DNA from: Luteolibacter rhizosphaerae
GTDB lineage: Bacteria; Verrucomicrobiota; Verrucomicrobiia; Verrucomicrobiales; Akkermansiaceae
Length of the DNA: 64,000 nucleotides
Assembly: GCF_025950095.1 (NCBI RefSeq)
Contig: NZ_JAPDDR010000009.1
Coordinates: forward strand, 124,001 to 188,000
Direction of reading: 5' to 3'
The position numbers were made by a program, and so were the translations under genes. Each line of letters begins with the position of its first letter. Within the stretch, counting starts at the first letter, position 1. The notes below the pieces were generated by a model that was not told the DNA's origin, searched no databases, and was given only the letters and a program-made list of their open reading frames with translations. This document shows, one piece after another, positions 35,002 through 44,658 of this stretch.

Positions 35002-37509
35002 TCAGCGGTTCTTCACGAAGCCCTTCCGCGGGCGGGCGCTGGCCTTACGGATCTCGGTGGTTTCCTCCACTACGGTCGCTTCCGTGACGGTGGCCGTGTT
35101 CTTGCCCTTGGTTTCCACGATCGCGGTTTCCTTGGTTGGCAACACTCCCGGGCCGTCGATGAATGCGCGGTTCTGCTCGTCGATCTTATAGCGGGCATCG
35201 ATGTCCGCCTGGGCTTCGTAGAGCGAAGAGCCGTCGTTCACGATCTGGGGCTGGATGAAGATCAGGAGCTCCTCGCGATCCGCCGCGTTCGTGGTCTGTC
35301 CGAAGACCGGACCGATCCAAGGAATCTGGCTGAGGATCGGGATGCCCGAGCGCACCTTGCGGTCGCGGGTGGTGATCAGACCGCCGAGAACGATGGTCTC
35401 GTTGTTCGGCACCGTCACGGTGGTCACCAGTTCGCGGGTGGCGATGTTCGGCACCTCGCCTACCCCTTCGATGACTTGGGTGCCGAGCACTTCGTCATTG
35501 AGCAGGTAGATCTGCAGGGTGACCTCGTCCTTCGAATTCACCAGCGGGATGACTTCGAGGGTCAGCACCACATCGCGGTATTCGATGTTCGTGCTCTGGC
35601 CGGTCGTGCCGCTGTTGAAGCTGTTCGTCGGCACCGCGATGCGCTGACCGCTGGAGATGGTGCCCTTCTGGTTGTTCGACATGAACACCGTCGGGCGGGA
35701 AATCACGTTGAACTTGTCGGTCGCCTGAAGTGCCTTGAGGTAGACATTCATGTAGGGACCGATCTTCCCGTAGATACCCAGACCGGGTGCCGTGGAGGCC
35801 AGAGTGGTCGGATCGAAGGTCGAGCCGTTGAGAGGAATCACCGTGCCGCTGCCGCCGCTGCCGCCACGGCCACCAATCGCATTGTCCCCGCGGGTATCCA
35901 AGGTCCGGAGATAGTCGATGCCGAAGCTGAGATCCTTGCCGAGCGAGAGCTGGCCGAAGACGCAGGAGATCATGACCTGCTCCGCCTTCACATCGATCTC
36001 GTCGAGCAGCTTGGTAATGATTTCCAAGCTCGCCGGCGGGCCTTGGATCACGATCGAGTTGGTGATGTTGTCCGCCACCAACAAGGTTCGGCCCACCAAG
36101 AGGGATTCCGGAGCGCTGTTCACGTCGGGATCGCCCAAGCTGCCACCACCGCCGGATCCTCCACCGCCGGTCCCGCCACCGCCACCACCACCGAAGGAAC
36201 TACCGCCGCCGAAAGAGCTATTGCCGCTGCCACCGCTGGAGCCGTTCCGGCCCGTTGCGGAGGTCCGGGAATTGCCACCGCCGGAGTTGCCGCCACCGAA
36301 GTTGGCACCCCGGGCTCCGCCGCTGCCGCCTGCGCCACCCGCGCCACCGGCACTTGCACCACCGGCTCCGCCGGCATTGCCGCTGAAGGCTCGCTGCAGC
36401 GCCTGCTCGGCCACCGGCAGGAAGTCGGCCACTGCCAGGAACTTCAGTTTCCGGCGCAGGAAGTTCTTCTGGTCGGTCGGCGAGTCGAAGCCGCGAACGA
36501 GCGTCTCAACAAAGACGATGTCCACCGGACGCCCCATCGCGAAGATCTCGTTGGTCCGGGTAGCCGGGACGATTTGGATCGGAATGTCTTCTCCAGCGCT
36601 GCCACCGCCATCCGCACCGCCGGCGGCCGCGGCTGCGGCACCACCCGCTTGGGCGAGGATCGGATTGGCAGGAGCTGCTGGCGCCGCACCCACCCGCTGG
36701 GTGCCGGCGGTGCGTTGCTGCTGCTGCTGCGTATTGAGAATTTCGTTCAGCGTCTCGGACAACTCTTGAACATCCGCGTACTGAACCTTGATAAAGCGCG
36801 TGGCGACCTGCTGCGAAGGCACGTCGATCTCCTGCTGGAGCTGGATCAAGCGGCGGATCAGCGAGGAACTCTCGGTGATCACGATCGACGAAGCATTCGG
36901 AACCGCGGCGATCGAGCCGTAGCTACCGAGCTGCCGCACTACCGCGGTGAAGGTCCGCTCCATTTCCTGGGGCTTGATGTACTTCAGCGGCATCACGTAG
37001 GTGACGACCTGCTCGCCCTCGGGAAGCAAGGACGCATCGGTGATCGTTTCCAGCGGCTGGGACGGGACATTCGGCGGCGACTGCGAGTAGATCAGCCGGT
37101 CGTGATTCTCGCCGGTCGGCACGAACACGAAGCCTTCGAGCAACGCTGCTTCCTTCAACAGTTTCGCGGCCTCCCCGTAAGTGATTGGCCCGCGCTGGAC
37201 GAAGCGGAACTCCGCGGTCAGCGCTGCATTGCTGATAGTGACCCGTCGTCCGGTCAGCTCGGTGTAAATGTCGGCGAGCCGCTGTCCGTCGATCTTCGGC
37301 TCGATGTAGCCCTGCTGCTTGACCGTGCTGGGGTCAATTGCCTTCGGCATCGGGCCAGCCTCCGGCTCACGGGCCGGAATCTGCGGGCCACCGGCAGGAC
37401 CGGCTGGCGCCTGGGGATTTCCGGGCTGGGGCGGCACGGCCGGATTCTGGGCGAGCACCGTGCCGGCAAGGAGCAATCCGGCGAGAATGTTGGACGGTTT
37501 GGGCAACAT
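35002..37509 (-). CDS. gspD: Type II secretion secretin (GspD-like) with Gly-rich insert
   Basis: 835 residues with a signal peptide (AGLLLAGTVLAQ). N-terminal domains of secretin type start near QQGYIEPKIDGQRLADIY. The conserved secretin core is in the last ~250 residues: TLEVIPLVNSKDEVTLQIY in part, GGLITTRDRKVRSGIPIL and LLIFIQPQIV. Secretins form the outer-membrane gate of type II systems. Residues ~375-460 are nearly pure Gly/Ser/Ala, within the N3-domain region, far longer than usual loops. It is the last gene of the minus-strand pseudopilin cluster. Confidence 0.93.
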   Translation of the reverse strand: MLPKPSNILAGLLLAGTVLAQNPAVPPQPGNPQAPAGPAGGPQIPAREPEAGPMPKAIDPSTVKQQGYIEPKIDGQRLADIYTELTGRRVTISNAALTAEFRFVQRGPITYGEAAKLLKEAALLEGFVFVPTGENHDRLIYSQSPPNVPSQPLETITDASLLPEGEQVVTYVMPLKYIKPQEMERTFTAVVRQLGSYGSIAAVPNASSIVITESSSLIRRLIQLQQEIDVPSQQVATRFIKVQYADVQELSETLNEILNTQQQQQRTAGTQRVGAAPAAPANPILAQAGGAAAAAAGGADGGGSAGEDIPIQIVPATRTNEIFAMGRPVDIVFVETLVRGFDSPTDQKNFLRRKLKFLAVADFLPVAEQALQRAFSGNAGGAGGASAGGAGGAGGSGGARGANFGGGNSGGGNSRTSATGRNGSSGGSGNSSFGGGSSFGGGGGGGTGGGGSGGGGSLGDPDVNSAPESLLVGRTLLVADNITNSIVIQGPPASLEIITKLLDEIDVKAEQVMISCVFGQLSLGKDLSFGIDYLRTLDTRGDNAIGGRGGSGGSGTVIPLNGSTFDPTTLASTAPGLGIYGKIGPYMNVYLKALQATDKFNVISRPTVFMSNNQKGTISSGQRIAVPTNSFNSGTTGQSTNIEYRDVVLTLEVIPLVNSKDEVTLQIYLLNDEVLGTQVIEGVGEVPNIATRELVTTVTVPNNETIVLGGLITTRDRKVRSGIPILSQIPWIGPVFGQTTNAADREELLIFIQPQIVNDGSSLYEAQADIDARYKIDEQNRAFIDGPGVLPTKETAIVETKGKNTATVTEATVVEETTEIRKASARPRKGFVKNR

Positions 37510-37581
37510 GGGAAAAGGAAGGCGAAACGGGAGAGTTGCTAGGAGTCGAGCTAGCCTCGGGCGGGTTCTTTTAGAGTCGGG

Positions 37582-38190
37582 TCAGCGGCGCGGGGCCGGC
37601 TGAGGAATGCGCGGACGGTTGACCCGGGGTGGTTGGGCTTGCTGCTGCTGGGGTTGGGCCTGTTGCTGCTGGATGGTCGGATTCGGTTGCTGGCCCGGTT
37701 GAACATTCGGCTGGCGATTGTTCTGCTGCGGTGCGGCGGAGGCCTTGGGCGTCGTCGTCTTTTCGTCGAACTTAACCGATCCGCTACGGCCACCGGAGGA
37801 GAGATGGACCACGGTGTCCATCCAACTGCTCTTGCCGAATTCCACGCGATCCACCTTGAAGGAGCCGGAGGCTCCGGCGGCGAGATCTTCCATTCGGTCC
37901 GGATAATACTTTGTGGTGCCGGAAGGACGGATCACTTGGGTTTCACCCGCGTTCTTTTTGTGCTGGAGAGTGACCATGTAGCCCCCCTCGACTTCCGACA
38001 CGCCACCGAGCGACCAGTCAGCGAAAGCTTCAATAGCTTCAGGACCTTTTTCCACCGGCGGCTTAGAGGTGAAGGGAGAGTTATTCCACAGGTGGGCGTA
38101 GCTCGCGTTCGAGGGCTTGCGCGGCACTTCGGCGGAGGTCAGGCCGATCAGGAGAAAGGCGCTAAGCAAATGGATCAGAGTCGCTTTCAT
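37582..38190 (-). CDS. Secreted protein of the secretion cluster, Gln/Pro-rich tail
   Basis: 202 residues with a signal peptide (LLSAFLLIGLTSA). The middle ~100 residues are folded (ADWSLGGVSEVEGGYMVTLQ, shown as its core). The last ~55 residues are almost only Gln, Pro, Asn and Arg. It sits where gspC or gspN might lie, between GspM-like and GspD, so a periplasmic link between platform and secretin is plausible but unproven. Confidence 0.6.
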   Translation of the reverse strand: MKATLIHLLSAFLLIGLTSAEVPRKPSNASYAHLWNNSPFTSKPPVEKGPEAIEAFADWSLGGVSEVEGGYMVTLQHKKNAGETQVIRPSGTTKYYPDRMEDLAAGASGSFKVDRVEFGKSSWMDTVVHLSSGGRSGSVKFDEKTTTPKASAAPQQNNRQPNVQPGQQPNPTIQQQQAQPQQQQAQPPRVNRPRIPQPAPRR

Positions 38191-38234
38191 TGCTCGAGAA
38201 AGGGGTTAGCGATGGAGGGCATTGGTGAAAAACC

Positions 38235-38792
38235 TTATGGTTCCGGAGTTTCCACCGATTCGGGCTCCTCCCCCGAAGAGGGCACGTACCACTGCTCGGC
38301 GGTCACGGTGCAGTCGATCTTGGTATCGTCTTTCGCATCGGGCGAAAGACGCATGAAGGTGATCGCCCGGAATTGATCGGGCATCTGGAGACGGTCCAAC
38401 CAACGGTAGAGGGCCGCCTCGTTGCCGGTCACGTTGAACTCAACCTTGGCACGGTGGAAACGACCGGTTTCGTCGCTGGGCAGGATCTTGCGGCGCTTGA
38501 TTTCCAGCGAGTTGGCCGTGGCCTGATTCGAGGCGAATTGCTCCAACTCGGTCTGCACAGTCTGTCCGGCTTTCGGTTCCGGATAGTGGTCGGCAAGCCA
38601 ATCCATCTCACCTTGGTTGGTCTCGCGATCCGCATCCATGATGCGGGCGTCCTCGACCGAGGTTTTCGCCTTACCCAAGGCCTTGGTCACGCCAGCGCGG
38701 TAGCCACGGTACCAAGAAATGGCGAAGAAATTGAGCAGCACGAAGATCGCGACGCTGAAGAGCAGGACTAATTTCTTTTCGCGGTCGCTCAT
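38235..38792 (-). CDS. GspM/PilO-like membrane protein
   Basis: 185 residues. One N-terminal membrane helix (LVLLFSVAIFVLLNFFAI) after a short charged cytoplasmic end, then a coiled-coil region (GKAKTSVEDARIMDADRE) and a ferredoxin-like domain. This is the layout of GspM and PilO, which support the inner-membrane assembly platform. Position directly after the GspL-like gene supports this. Confidence 0.7.
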   Translation of the reverse strand: MSDREKKLVLLFSVAIFVLLNFFAISWYRGYRAGVTKALGKAKTSVEDARIMDADRETNQGEMDWLADHYPEPKAGQTVQTELEQFASNQATANSLEIKRRKILPSDETGRFHRAKVEFNVTGNEAALYRWLDRLQMPDQFRAITFMRLSPDAKDDTKIDCTVTAEQWYVPSSGEEPESVETPEP

Positions 38793-38844
38793 GAATCGTG
38801 GAGTCGGAAAGGGAAAACCGCCCGGAGGGGATCTTGTCGGTAGT

Positions 38845-40095
38845 TCACGGAGTTGTGTCGGGCAGCGTGCCGGTGAAAACGAAATCCCAGCCCTTGGTGC
38901 TGTTCGAGGGCGGCGGCGTATCCCAATCGTATTCCCCCAGATTGCCGGATTCCCGGCTGAGGTTCAGGCTGAACGTATTGACCGGAGCGGCTTGGGGAGC
39001 CTCCCCTACCAGCTTGATCTGCCCCGCATTGACTTCCGCGGTCTTCAGCCGCAAGCCGCTGTTCGGCGGGATGGCCTTGGCCACACGCGACATGATTTCC
39101 ACCGGAGCCCGGTTGTAGTCCACGACCGGCTCCAGCTCCGCCCACAGGATCTTGTGCTCCGCCACGGCGGCAGAGAGCTCCGGCGGCATGATCTGCGCGG
39201 CTTGGGTCTTGTAGCCTTTGATCTTCTGCTGGTCGCGCCAGATCCCGTAACCGAACCAGCCGGCCACACCGAGATAGGCGACCGCCACGGCAGCCACGCC
39301 CGCCATCTTTTGTTGGCGGGCAACTTGGGCGCGGCGGGCGGCCCGCACGTCGGCAGGCAGCAGCTTGCTGCGCGGATCCGGCAGCACCGGCTCGGGCCGG
39401 GGCGACACCTTGCCGGGCAGGCCGAGACCATTTGCTAGGCTGCCGGCGGAACCGGCGTCCCCGTCCGGGGACCAAATATGGATCGCCTCCGGCTTCAGCG
39501 GCAGGCCTTGGATCGCCAGCTGGCCGAGCGCGAGCTGGATCTCGCGCAAGCAGGCCGCATCCGGAGCCGGACCGGCGCTGGAGGTGGCTTGAGAGTAGAG
39601 TAATTTGGAGTTCCGGAAGAATGCGAAGACCCAGCGTCCGAACTCGACCCAAGCGGCGATCGCCTCGCCACGGACCTGGAAGGCGCGGGGAGAAACGTCG
39701 AATTCCTTGGGGCTGCGGGGCGGGAGGTCGCCATCCCCGGGTGATTTGAGCACCACGCAGAGCAGGGTGGCGCTGTCGCCCTCCTTGCTCACCACGAAGG
39801 TATCGGAGAGCTGGCCGGCCATGGGGTCGGCCCGCACGCCGAGACGCTCGGCATGCATCGCAGAAAGATCCTCGAAAAGTGACTCATCTGCACTGGAAGC
39901 CTTGAAGGGCAGCGCGTGCATCCCCCTCACCGGGAAGAGCATGGCGAGATTTCCGCCGGGCAGATTCCCCAGATCGGACGCACGGGATGGTCCGTCCGCC
40001 GTCTGGAGGCTAAAACCTCCGGCGCTCGACTGCTTCCAGATCTCCCAACCCCGGGCACCGGGGACGAGCAGTGTTGTTTCCTGTTGTTTGCTCAA
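38845..40095 (-). CDS. GspL/PilN-like protein
   Basis: 416 residues. A cytoplasmic actin-like region of ~255 residues is followed by one membrane helix (MAGVAAVAVAYLGVAGWFGYG) and a short periplasmic domain. GspL has this layout and links the secretion ATPase to the pseudopilus. The start overlaps the end of gspK by four bases. Sequence similarity to classic GspL is weak, so the name rests on topology and gene order. Confidence 0.7.
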   Translation of the reverse strand: MSKQQETTLLVPGARGWEIWKQSSAGGFSLQTADGPSRASDLGNLPGGNLAMLFPVRGMHALPFKASSADESLFEDLSAMHAERLGVRADPMAGQLSDTFVVSKEGDSATLLCVVLKSPGDGDLPPRSPKEFDVSPRAFQVRGEAIAAWVEFGRWVFAFFRNSKLLYSQATSSAGPAPDAACLREIQLALGQLAIQGLPLKPEAIHIWSPDGDAGSAGSLANGLGLPGKVSPRPEPVLPDPRSKLLPADVRAARRAQVARQQKMAGVAAVAVAYLGVAGWFGYGIWRDQQKIKGYKTQAAQIMPPELSAAVAEHKILWAELEPVVDYNRAPVEIMSRVAKAIPPNSGLRLKTAEVNAGQIKLVGEAPQAAPVNTFSLNLSRESGNLGEYDWDTPPPSNSTKGWDFVFTGTLPDTTP

Positions 40096-41027
40096 GGCAC
40101 TACCTCCTCGGTTCGTTCCAAAACCGCCGGTCGTCCCGTGCGGTTGCGCACGATGACCGTGATTTTGCGTTTGGCTCCGGCGACCGTGCCGATGCTTTCA
40201 ATTCTCTGGGTGGCATCGTTCACGGTCAGTCGGGCGGTGATTTCGGGGCGCATGCTGGAGTCCACACCCAGAAGGGCAAGCGCTTGCTCCAGTTGCTGGA
40301 AAGGGGCGTCGTCGTCGGTCTCGCGGATTCCATCCGGTCCGCGGACCGTTTCGGGGATCACCGCGGCTTCCTCCACGGAGACTTCCGCGGCCACGGCGAT
40401 GAGTTCGGCCGGGGCCTCGTTCAGATCGAGCTGGCCGCCGCTCCAGATGGTGAACCAGTCCCGCCAATCCGGTTTGAGGGCTTCCACATAATCCATCCCC
40501 TTCACCAGGCGGACCTCGTCGAGATTGTAGAAGGGACGATTGAAAGGCTGGTTGAGGCGGCCTTGCTCGGTGTACCACTCGGATTCCGCGCCGTTCAGAC
40601 CGGCCTCGTCGTTGGTGTCCACCCAGTCGATCAGAGCATCGGTCACGGCTTGGGCCTCGTCCAAGGTCAGCCCCCAGTCCATGAACATGGACTTCAGCAG
40701 CTGCTCATCCTGTTTGAGGACCAAGGCATTGATATTGAACTTCTCGCCTTCCGAGATCAGGCGGACTTCGAAACCCTCGCCATTTTCCTCGGACATTTGG
40801 CGCAGCAGCGGATCGGTGCGCTTCACCGCCGGATTCGATCCCACGGCGATTCCCATCTCCGCCAACTGCCGGGCCCGGAAACCGTGGATCTGCGCGGTCG
40901 CCAGATCGACATCGAAGGAGACCACCCGAATCGCCGCCATCGAGGCCATCGCCAGGATCGCAACCAGCCACAGCACCGCGATCAACGCGGAGCCACGATT
41001 CCGATGCTTGTGGGAAGTGGACCTCAT
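40092..41027 (-). CDS. gspK: GspK-like minor pseudopilin
   Basis: 311 residues, the length of GspK, the large minor pseudopilin at the tip. The N-terminus RGSALIAVLWLVAILAMAS is a prepilin-peptidase site that lacks the usual Glu at position +5, as is typical for GspK. DALIDWVDTNDEAGLNGAE and the Y-x-E-Q sequence after it match the conserved GspK metal-loop region. Overlaps gspJ and the GspL-like gene by four bases each. Confidence 0.9.
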   Translation of the reverse strand: MRSTSHKHRNRGSALIAVLWLVAILAMASMAAIRVVSFDVDLATAQIHGFRARQLAEMGIAVGSNPAVKRTDPLLRQMSEENGEGFEVRLISEGEKFNINALVLKQDEQLLKSMFMDWGLTLDEAQAVTDALIDWVDTNDEAGLNGAESEWYTEQGRLNQPFNRPFYNLDEVRLVKGMDYVEALKPDWRDWFTIWSGGQLDLNEAPAELIAVAAEVSVEEAAVIPETVRGPDGIRETDDDAPFQQLEQALALLGVDSSMRPEITARLTVNDATQRIESIGTVAGAKRKITVIVRNRTGRPAVLERTEEVVP

Positions 41028-41785
41028 TTTACTTCGATTGGAGGAATATCCGGCTTATCTCCATCGCCACCGCCTCCTCCTGGGCCGCCGCCACCCCCAC
41101 CGCCGCGTTGCTGCTGCTGGAGTTGGCGCATCATCACCTCGGGGTCCTGCTTCGGCGGGATCCAGAAAATCTGTTTCATGAACTCCCCGTTCGCACCGAA
41201 GGCGACCGTGAGTTCCATCTGAAGAGGCAAACGACCGACGAGATCCCAGTCGTAGGCCCACTCCATGGTGCGGCCATCGAGAACCTGCCACTCAAAGGTG
41301 CGGACGTCCTCCAACAAAACCACCTCCGCAAAGGGCTCCAAGCTGGTGTTTGTCTCCTGATTATCGCTGTCTTGCAGGATCTCCTCCTCGTAGTAGCGGA
41401 GCACGATATCGAGATAGCCGTCGCGGCGTGGAACCGTGGAAAGACGGACAGCCTTCGCCACCTTCTCGGTGCCACCCCATGTGAAGGCGAGCGGGACATT
41501 CTGAAGCGTGAGATCCGAGAGATACTGGGCTCCGGCATCGTTGGAGGACAGCTCCATGCGGGCATTCCCCGGCAGAGTCCCGAACATCTTGCCGAGAAGC
41601 TCGAACATCGCCTTGCGCTCGCCCTCTTCGTTCTGGGTCTGCATCACCGCGTTGCCGAGCTGCATGTTCGCGGAGAAGGTGCTGAAAATCATCCCCACCA
41701 GCAGGGACATCAGCAAAAGGGCCAGCACCAGCTCCAGCAAGGTGAAGCCGCGGCGACGGGAAGTTCCGGGGGCGGCGACTTTCAT
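41024..41785 (-). CDS. gspJ: GspJ-like minor pseudopilin
   Basis: 253 residues. The prepilin site GFTLLELVLALLLMS with Glu at +5 follows a basic leader. The body contains the GspJ-like FEWQVLDGRTMEWAYDW block. The C-terminal ~25 residues are Gln then Gly-rich. Four-base overlaps on both sides place it in one operon. Confidence 0.85.
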   Translation of the reverse strand: MKVAAPGTSRRRGFTLLELVLALLLMSLLVGMIFSTFSANMQLGNAVMQTQNEEGERKAMFELLGKMFGTLPGNARMELSSNDAGAQYLSDLTLQNVPLAFTWGGTEKVAKAVRLSTVPRRDGYLDIVLRYYEEEILQDSDNQETNTSLEPFAEVVLLEDVRTFEWQVLDGRTMEWAYDWDLVGRLPLQMELTVAFGANGEFMKQIFWIPPKQDPEVMMRQLQQQQRGGGGGGGPGGGGGDGDKPDIPPIEVK

Positions 41786-42219
41786 GGCTGGTAAAGACGC
41801 GAGTAGCGCCAGGTTTCGGCCATCTGCTCCTGGGACACGCCGCTTTCAAACCAGCGCGCCACCACCTCGATGCGGTACATCTCCTGGAGAAGCTGGCCGT
41901 CCTCGTTCTCGATCTCGGGCATGAGCTCGATCGTGGTCTCGATCTCCATGCCTTCATTCGCCATCTCGTCCACCGCTTCGGATTTGGTGCCTTCCTCGAG
42001 CACCGGCTGGGACATCTCGCGGGCCAAGGCGCTTTCCAGCAGACGGTTGATCCTCAACTCGCGCTGCGCGGCGCCCGCAAGATCGGCGGTCCGGTGCAGG
42101 GCGATCGCGAAACCGGTGGCGGCCATCGCGAAAACTCCAAGCGCCAGAAGCACCTCCAAGAGCAGGAAGCCCCTGGGCGCTCGCCGCATGCCGCGGCCAT
42201 GGCGTGGATGGAGTTTCAT
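41782..42219 (-). CDS. gspI: GspI-like minor pseudopilin
   Basis: 145 residues. The prepilin site RGFLLLEVLLALGVFA has Glu at +5 after a basic leader. The position between H and J, and the small size, fit GspI. Its start directly adjoins the gspH stop. Confidence 0.82.
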   Translation of the reverse strand: MKLHPRHGRGMRRAPRGFLLLEVLLALGVFAMAATGFAIALHRTADLAGAAQRELRINRLLESALAREMSQPVLEEGTKSEAVDEMANEGMEIETTIELMPEIENEDGQLLQEMYRIEVVARWFESGVSQEQMAETWRYSRLYQP

Positions 42220-42810
42220 TCAGTAAATTTCCTTGGAGGTATCGCGGATGCTGGCGGTCAGGGGGTGGAACTCCGCCTCTTCCCAGCTCTTGTCGAGTTG
42301 GAAGCGGACACCCACCGGTTCGCAGGTACCCTCGACATCGAAGCGCCACACCTGGCGGTTCTTCGCATCGACCGGGATCCAGATGTCGCTGGCCCAGCGC
42401 CGGATGAAGACCTGCATCTCCTCATCGGCTTCCCAAGTGTCGTGGACACTGTTGAACTGTCCGACCGGCTGCTCCCCATCCGCGGTTTCCGCCGCGAGCC
42501 GAGCGGCGGCGGCTTCGCGCTGCTCGGGTTCGAGCACGGCTTCGGCAAAAGGCATCAGGGTCACGCGGCCAGCGTAGAATTCGAGAGCATAGGGTCGCTG
42601 CTGAAGCGCCGCGAGGGTCCGGGCCCGCTTGGCCAAAAGGGCGACATCGCCCGAAGCCTCGCTCAGCACGCGTTCGTCCCGCGAAAGGACCATCATGCCG
42701 ATGGCCCCACCCCCGATGAGGGCGATGGCCAGGAGAACAATGACGATCTCCAGAAGCGTGAAGCCCGGCGCGGTCGGCTTACTTCCCGTCTTGGCTGCTG
42801 AGATCGTCAT
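42220..42810 (-). CDS. gspH: GspH-like minor pseudopilin
   Basis: 196 residues. The frame is open to 42987, but ATG 42810 gives a short leader and prepilin site PGFTLLEIVIVLLAIA. It overlaps the end of gspG by 32 bases. The body fits GspH/FimT-type pseudopilins (SEASGDVALLAKRARTLA). Confidence 0.82.
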   Translation of the reverse strand: MTISAAKTGSKPTAPGFTLLEIVIVLLAIALIGGGAIGMMVLSRDERVLSEASGDVALLAKRARTLAALQQRPYALEFYAGRVTLMPFAEAVLEPEQREAAAARLAAETADGEQPVGQFNSVHDTWEADEEMQVFIRRWASDIWIPVDAKNRQVWRFDVEGTCEPVGVRFQLDKSWEEAEFHPLTASIRDTSKEIY

Positions 42811-43219
42811 CGGTGCCGGCTTGGCCGTCTTTACCCAGGCTGAAGAGTTCGAATTCGCTCGGATCCTTGGTGCCCGGGAACTTGTAACCATAAGGCTGGT
42901 TCCATGGATCGGTCGGGACGCGATCGGCGATCTTGGTCCAGCGGCGCGGCACCGGGGTGCTGCTCGGCTTGGTGACGAGGGCTTCAAGTCCCTGTTGCTG
43001 AGTGGGATAGTTACCCGCGTTGAGCTTGTAGGTCTTCAGCGAGGAGCCGATCGCATTGAAGTCGGCATCGACGCGCTGGAGCTTCGCACCGTCGCCGATG
43101 CCACCGATCAAGGCGATGGAACCACCCAAAAGCACGGCGATGATCCCGAGAACGATGACCATTTCAAGCAGGGTGAAACCCGCGGCGACGCGCTGACGGA
43201 TGGACTTTTGGTATTTCAT
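42779..43219 (-). CDS. gspG: Major pseudopilin GspG
   Basis: 146 residues. The prepilin site AGFTLLEMVIVLGIIAVL is followed by the GspG signature NYPTQQQGLEALVTKP, then DPWNQPYGYKFPG and GTDDDLSS (the calcium loop). GspG forms the body of the pseudopilus. It is the first gene of the cluster on the minus strand. GspE, GspF and prepilin peptidase genes are not adjacent. Confidence 0.95.
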   Translation of the reverse strand: MKYQKSIRQRVAAGFTLLEMVIVLGIIAVLLGGSIALIGGIGDGAKLQRVDADFNAIGSSLKTYKLNAGNYPTQQQGLEALVTKPSSTPVPRRWTKIADRVPTDPWNQPYGYKFPGTKDPSEFELFSLGKDGQAGTDDDLSSQDGK

Positions 43220-43369
43220 GGATAGTGCAATGCGGTTGCTGGGAAAAGGACTACGCCTGAGAAAACACCGCGGGAATCAAAAGTTGTCTGGAAATTCCGT
43301 CGCATTCGCAGCGGGCTTCTTCCTTGCGCCCGGGCGTCCTTTCCCCCACCCCTTGCCCGCAAACATCCC

Positions 43370-44593
43370 ATGAACAAGGTTCTCCTCATCGGCGCCGGGG
43401 GCGTCGGCAGCGTCGTCGCCCACAAATGCGCCATGGTCCCCGAGGTTTTCGGTGAAATCACCTTGGCCTCCCGCACGAAATCGAAGTGCGACGCGATCGC
43501 CGCCGAGGTCAAAAAGCGCACCGGACGCGACATCGCGACCGCCCAGGTGGATGCGGACGACCCGATTCAAACGGCCGAGCTGATCCGGAAGACCGGAGCC
43601 ACCCTTGTCATCAACGTGGCCCTCCCCTACCAGGACCTCACCATCATGGAGGCCTGCCTCTCCGCCGGTGTCGATTACCTCGATACCGCAAACTACGAGC
43701 CGAAGGACGTGGCGAAGTTTGAATATTCCTGGCAGTGGGCGCTGCACGAGCAGTGGCTCGGTGCCGACCGCTCCGCGCTGCTCGGCTCCGGCTTCGATCC
43801 GGGCGTGACCAACGTCTTCACCGCCTGGGCGCTCAAGCACCACTTCGACCAGATCCACACCTTGGACATCATCGACGTGAACGGAGGCAACCACGGCAAG
43901 GCTTTCGCCACGAATTTCAACCCGGAGATCAACATCCGCGAGGTGACGGCCGAGTGCCGCCACTGGGAGGACGGCCAGTTCGTCGAGACCGCGCCGATGT
44001 CCAAGCATCAGGCTTTCACCTGCCCGGAAGGCGTAGGCACCTACGAGATCTACCGCATGTATCACGAGGAGCTGGAGTCGCTCGTGAAGCACATCCCGAC
44101 GATCAAGCGCGCGCAGTTCTGGATGAGCTTCTCGCCGAACTACCTGAAGCACCTCGAAGTGCTGCAGAACGTCGGCATGACCCGCATCGACCCCGTGGTC
44201 TACAACGGCGTGGAGATCATTCCGCTCCAATTCCTGAAGGCAGTGCTACCCGATCCCGGCGAGCTCGGCCAAACGACCAAGGGCAAAACCTGTATCGGCA
44301 ACGTCATCACCGGCGTGAAGGACGGCCAGCCGAAGGCGATCTACATCTACAACATCTGCGATCACGAGGCCTGCTTCGCCGAAGTCGGTAGCCAGGCGAT
44401 CTCCTACACCACCGGCGTGCCCGCCATGATCGGTGCCAAGCAGATGCTGGAAGGCAAGTGGCGCAAGCCGGGCGTCTGGAACATGGAGCAATACGATCCG
44501 GACTCCTTCATGGCCGACCTGAATGTCCATGGCCTGCCTTGGCAATTCATCGAACTGACACCGGAACAAGCCGCGGGCTTCGTCGTGGCCTGA
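43370..44593 (+). CDS. Carboxynorspermidine/carboxyspermidine dehydrogenase
   Basis: 407 residues of the saccharopine-dehydrogenase family. LIGAGGVGSVVAHKCA is the NADP-binding loop. The later blocks DTANYEPKD, GSGFDPGVTNVF, DVNGGNHGKAFATNF, QAISYTTGVPA and VWNMEQYDPD closely follow carboxynorspermidine synthase of Vibrio. The enzyme reductively couples putrescine (or diaminopropane) to aspartate semialdehyde. With nspC and speA nearby it defines the alternative spermidine pathway. Confidence 0.93.
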   Translation: MNKVLLIGAGGVGSVVAHKCAMVPEVFGEITLASRTKSKCDAIAAEVKKRTGRDIATAQVDADDPIQTAELIRKTGATLVINVALPYQDLTIMEACLSAGVDYLDTANYEPKDVAKFEYSWQWALHEQWLGADRSALLGSGFDPGVTNVFTAWALKHHFDQIHTLDIIDVNGGNHGKAFATNFNPEINIREVTAECRHWEDGQFVETAPMSKHQAFTCPEGVGTYEIYRMYHEELESLVKHIPTIKRAQFWMSFSPNYLKHLEVLQNVGMTRIDPVVYNGVEIIPLQFLKAVLPDPGELGQTTKGKTCIGNVITGVKDGQPKAIYIYNICDHEACFAEVGSQAISYTTGVPAMIGAKQMLEGKWRKPGVWNMEQYDPDSFMADLNVHGLPWQFIELTPEQAAGFVVA

Positions 44594-44658
44594 GCTGCGC
44601 CCGGAACAACTTCGGCGAGACAGGGCTCCACCAAGTCCTGATCTCGTTTCTTGTCTTA

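Noticed and set aside
34861..37542. An 893-codon open frame on the plus strand opposite the secretin gene
   Set aside because: It is caused by GC-rich codon bias; its translation is His/Gly/Ala-rich without known motifs, while the minus strand encodes a clear secretin.
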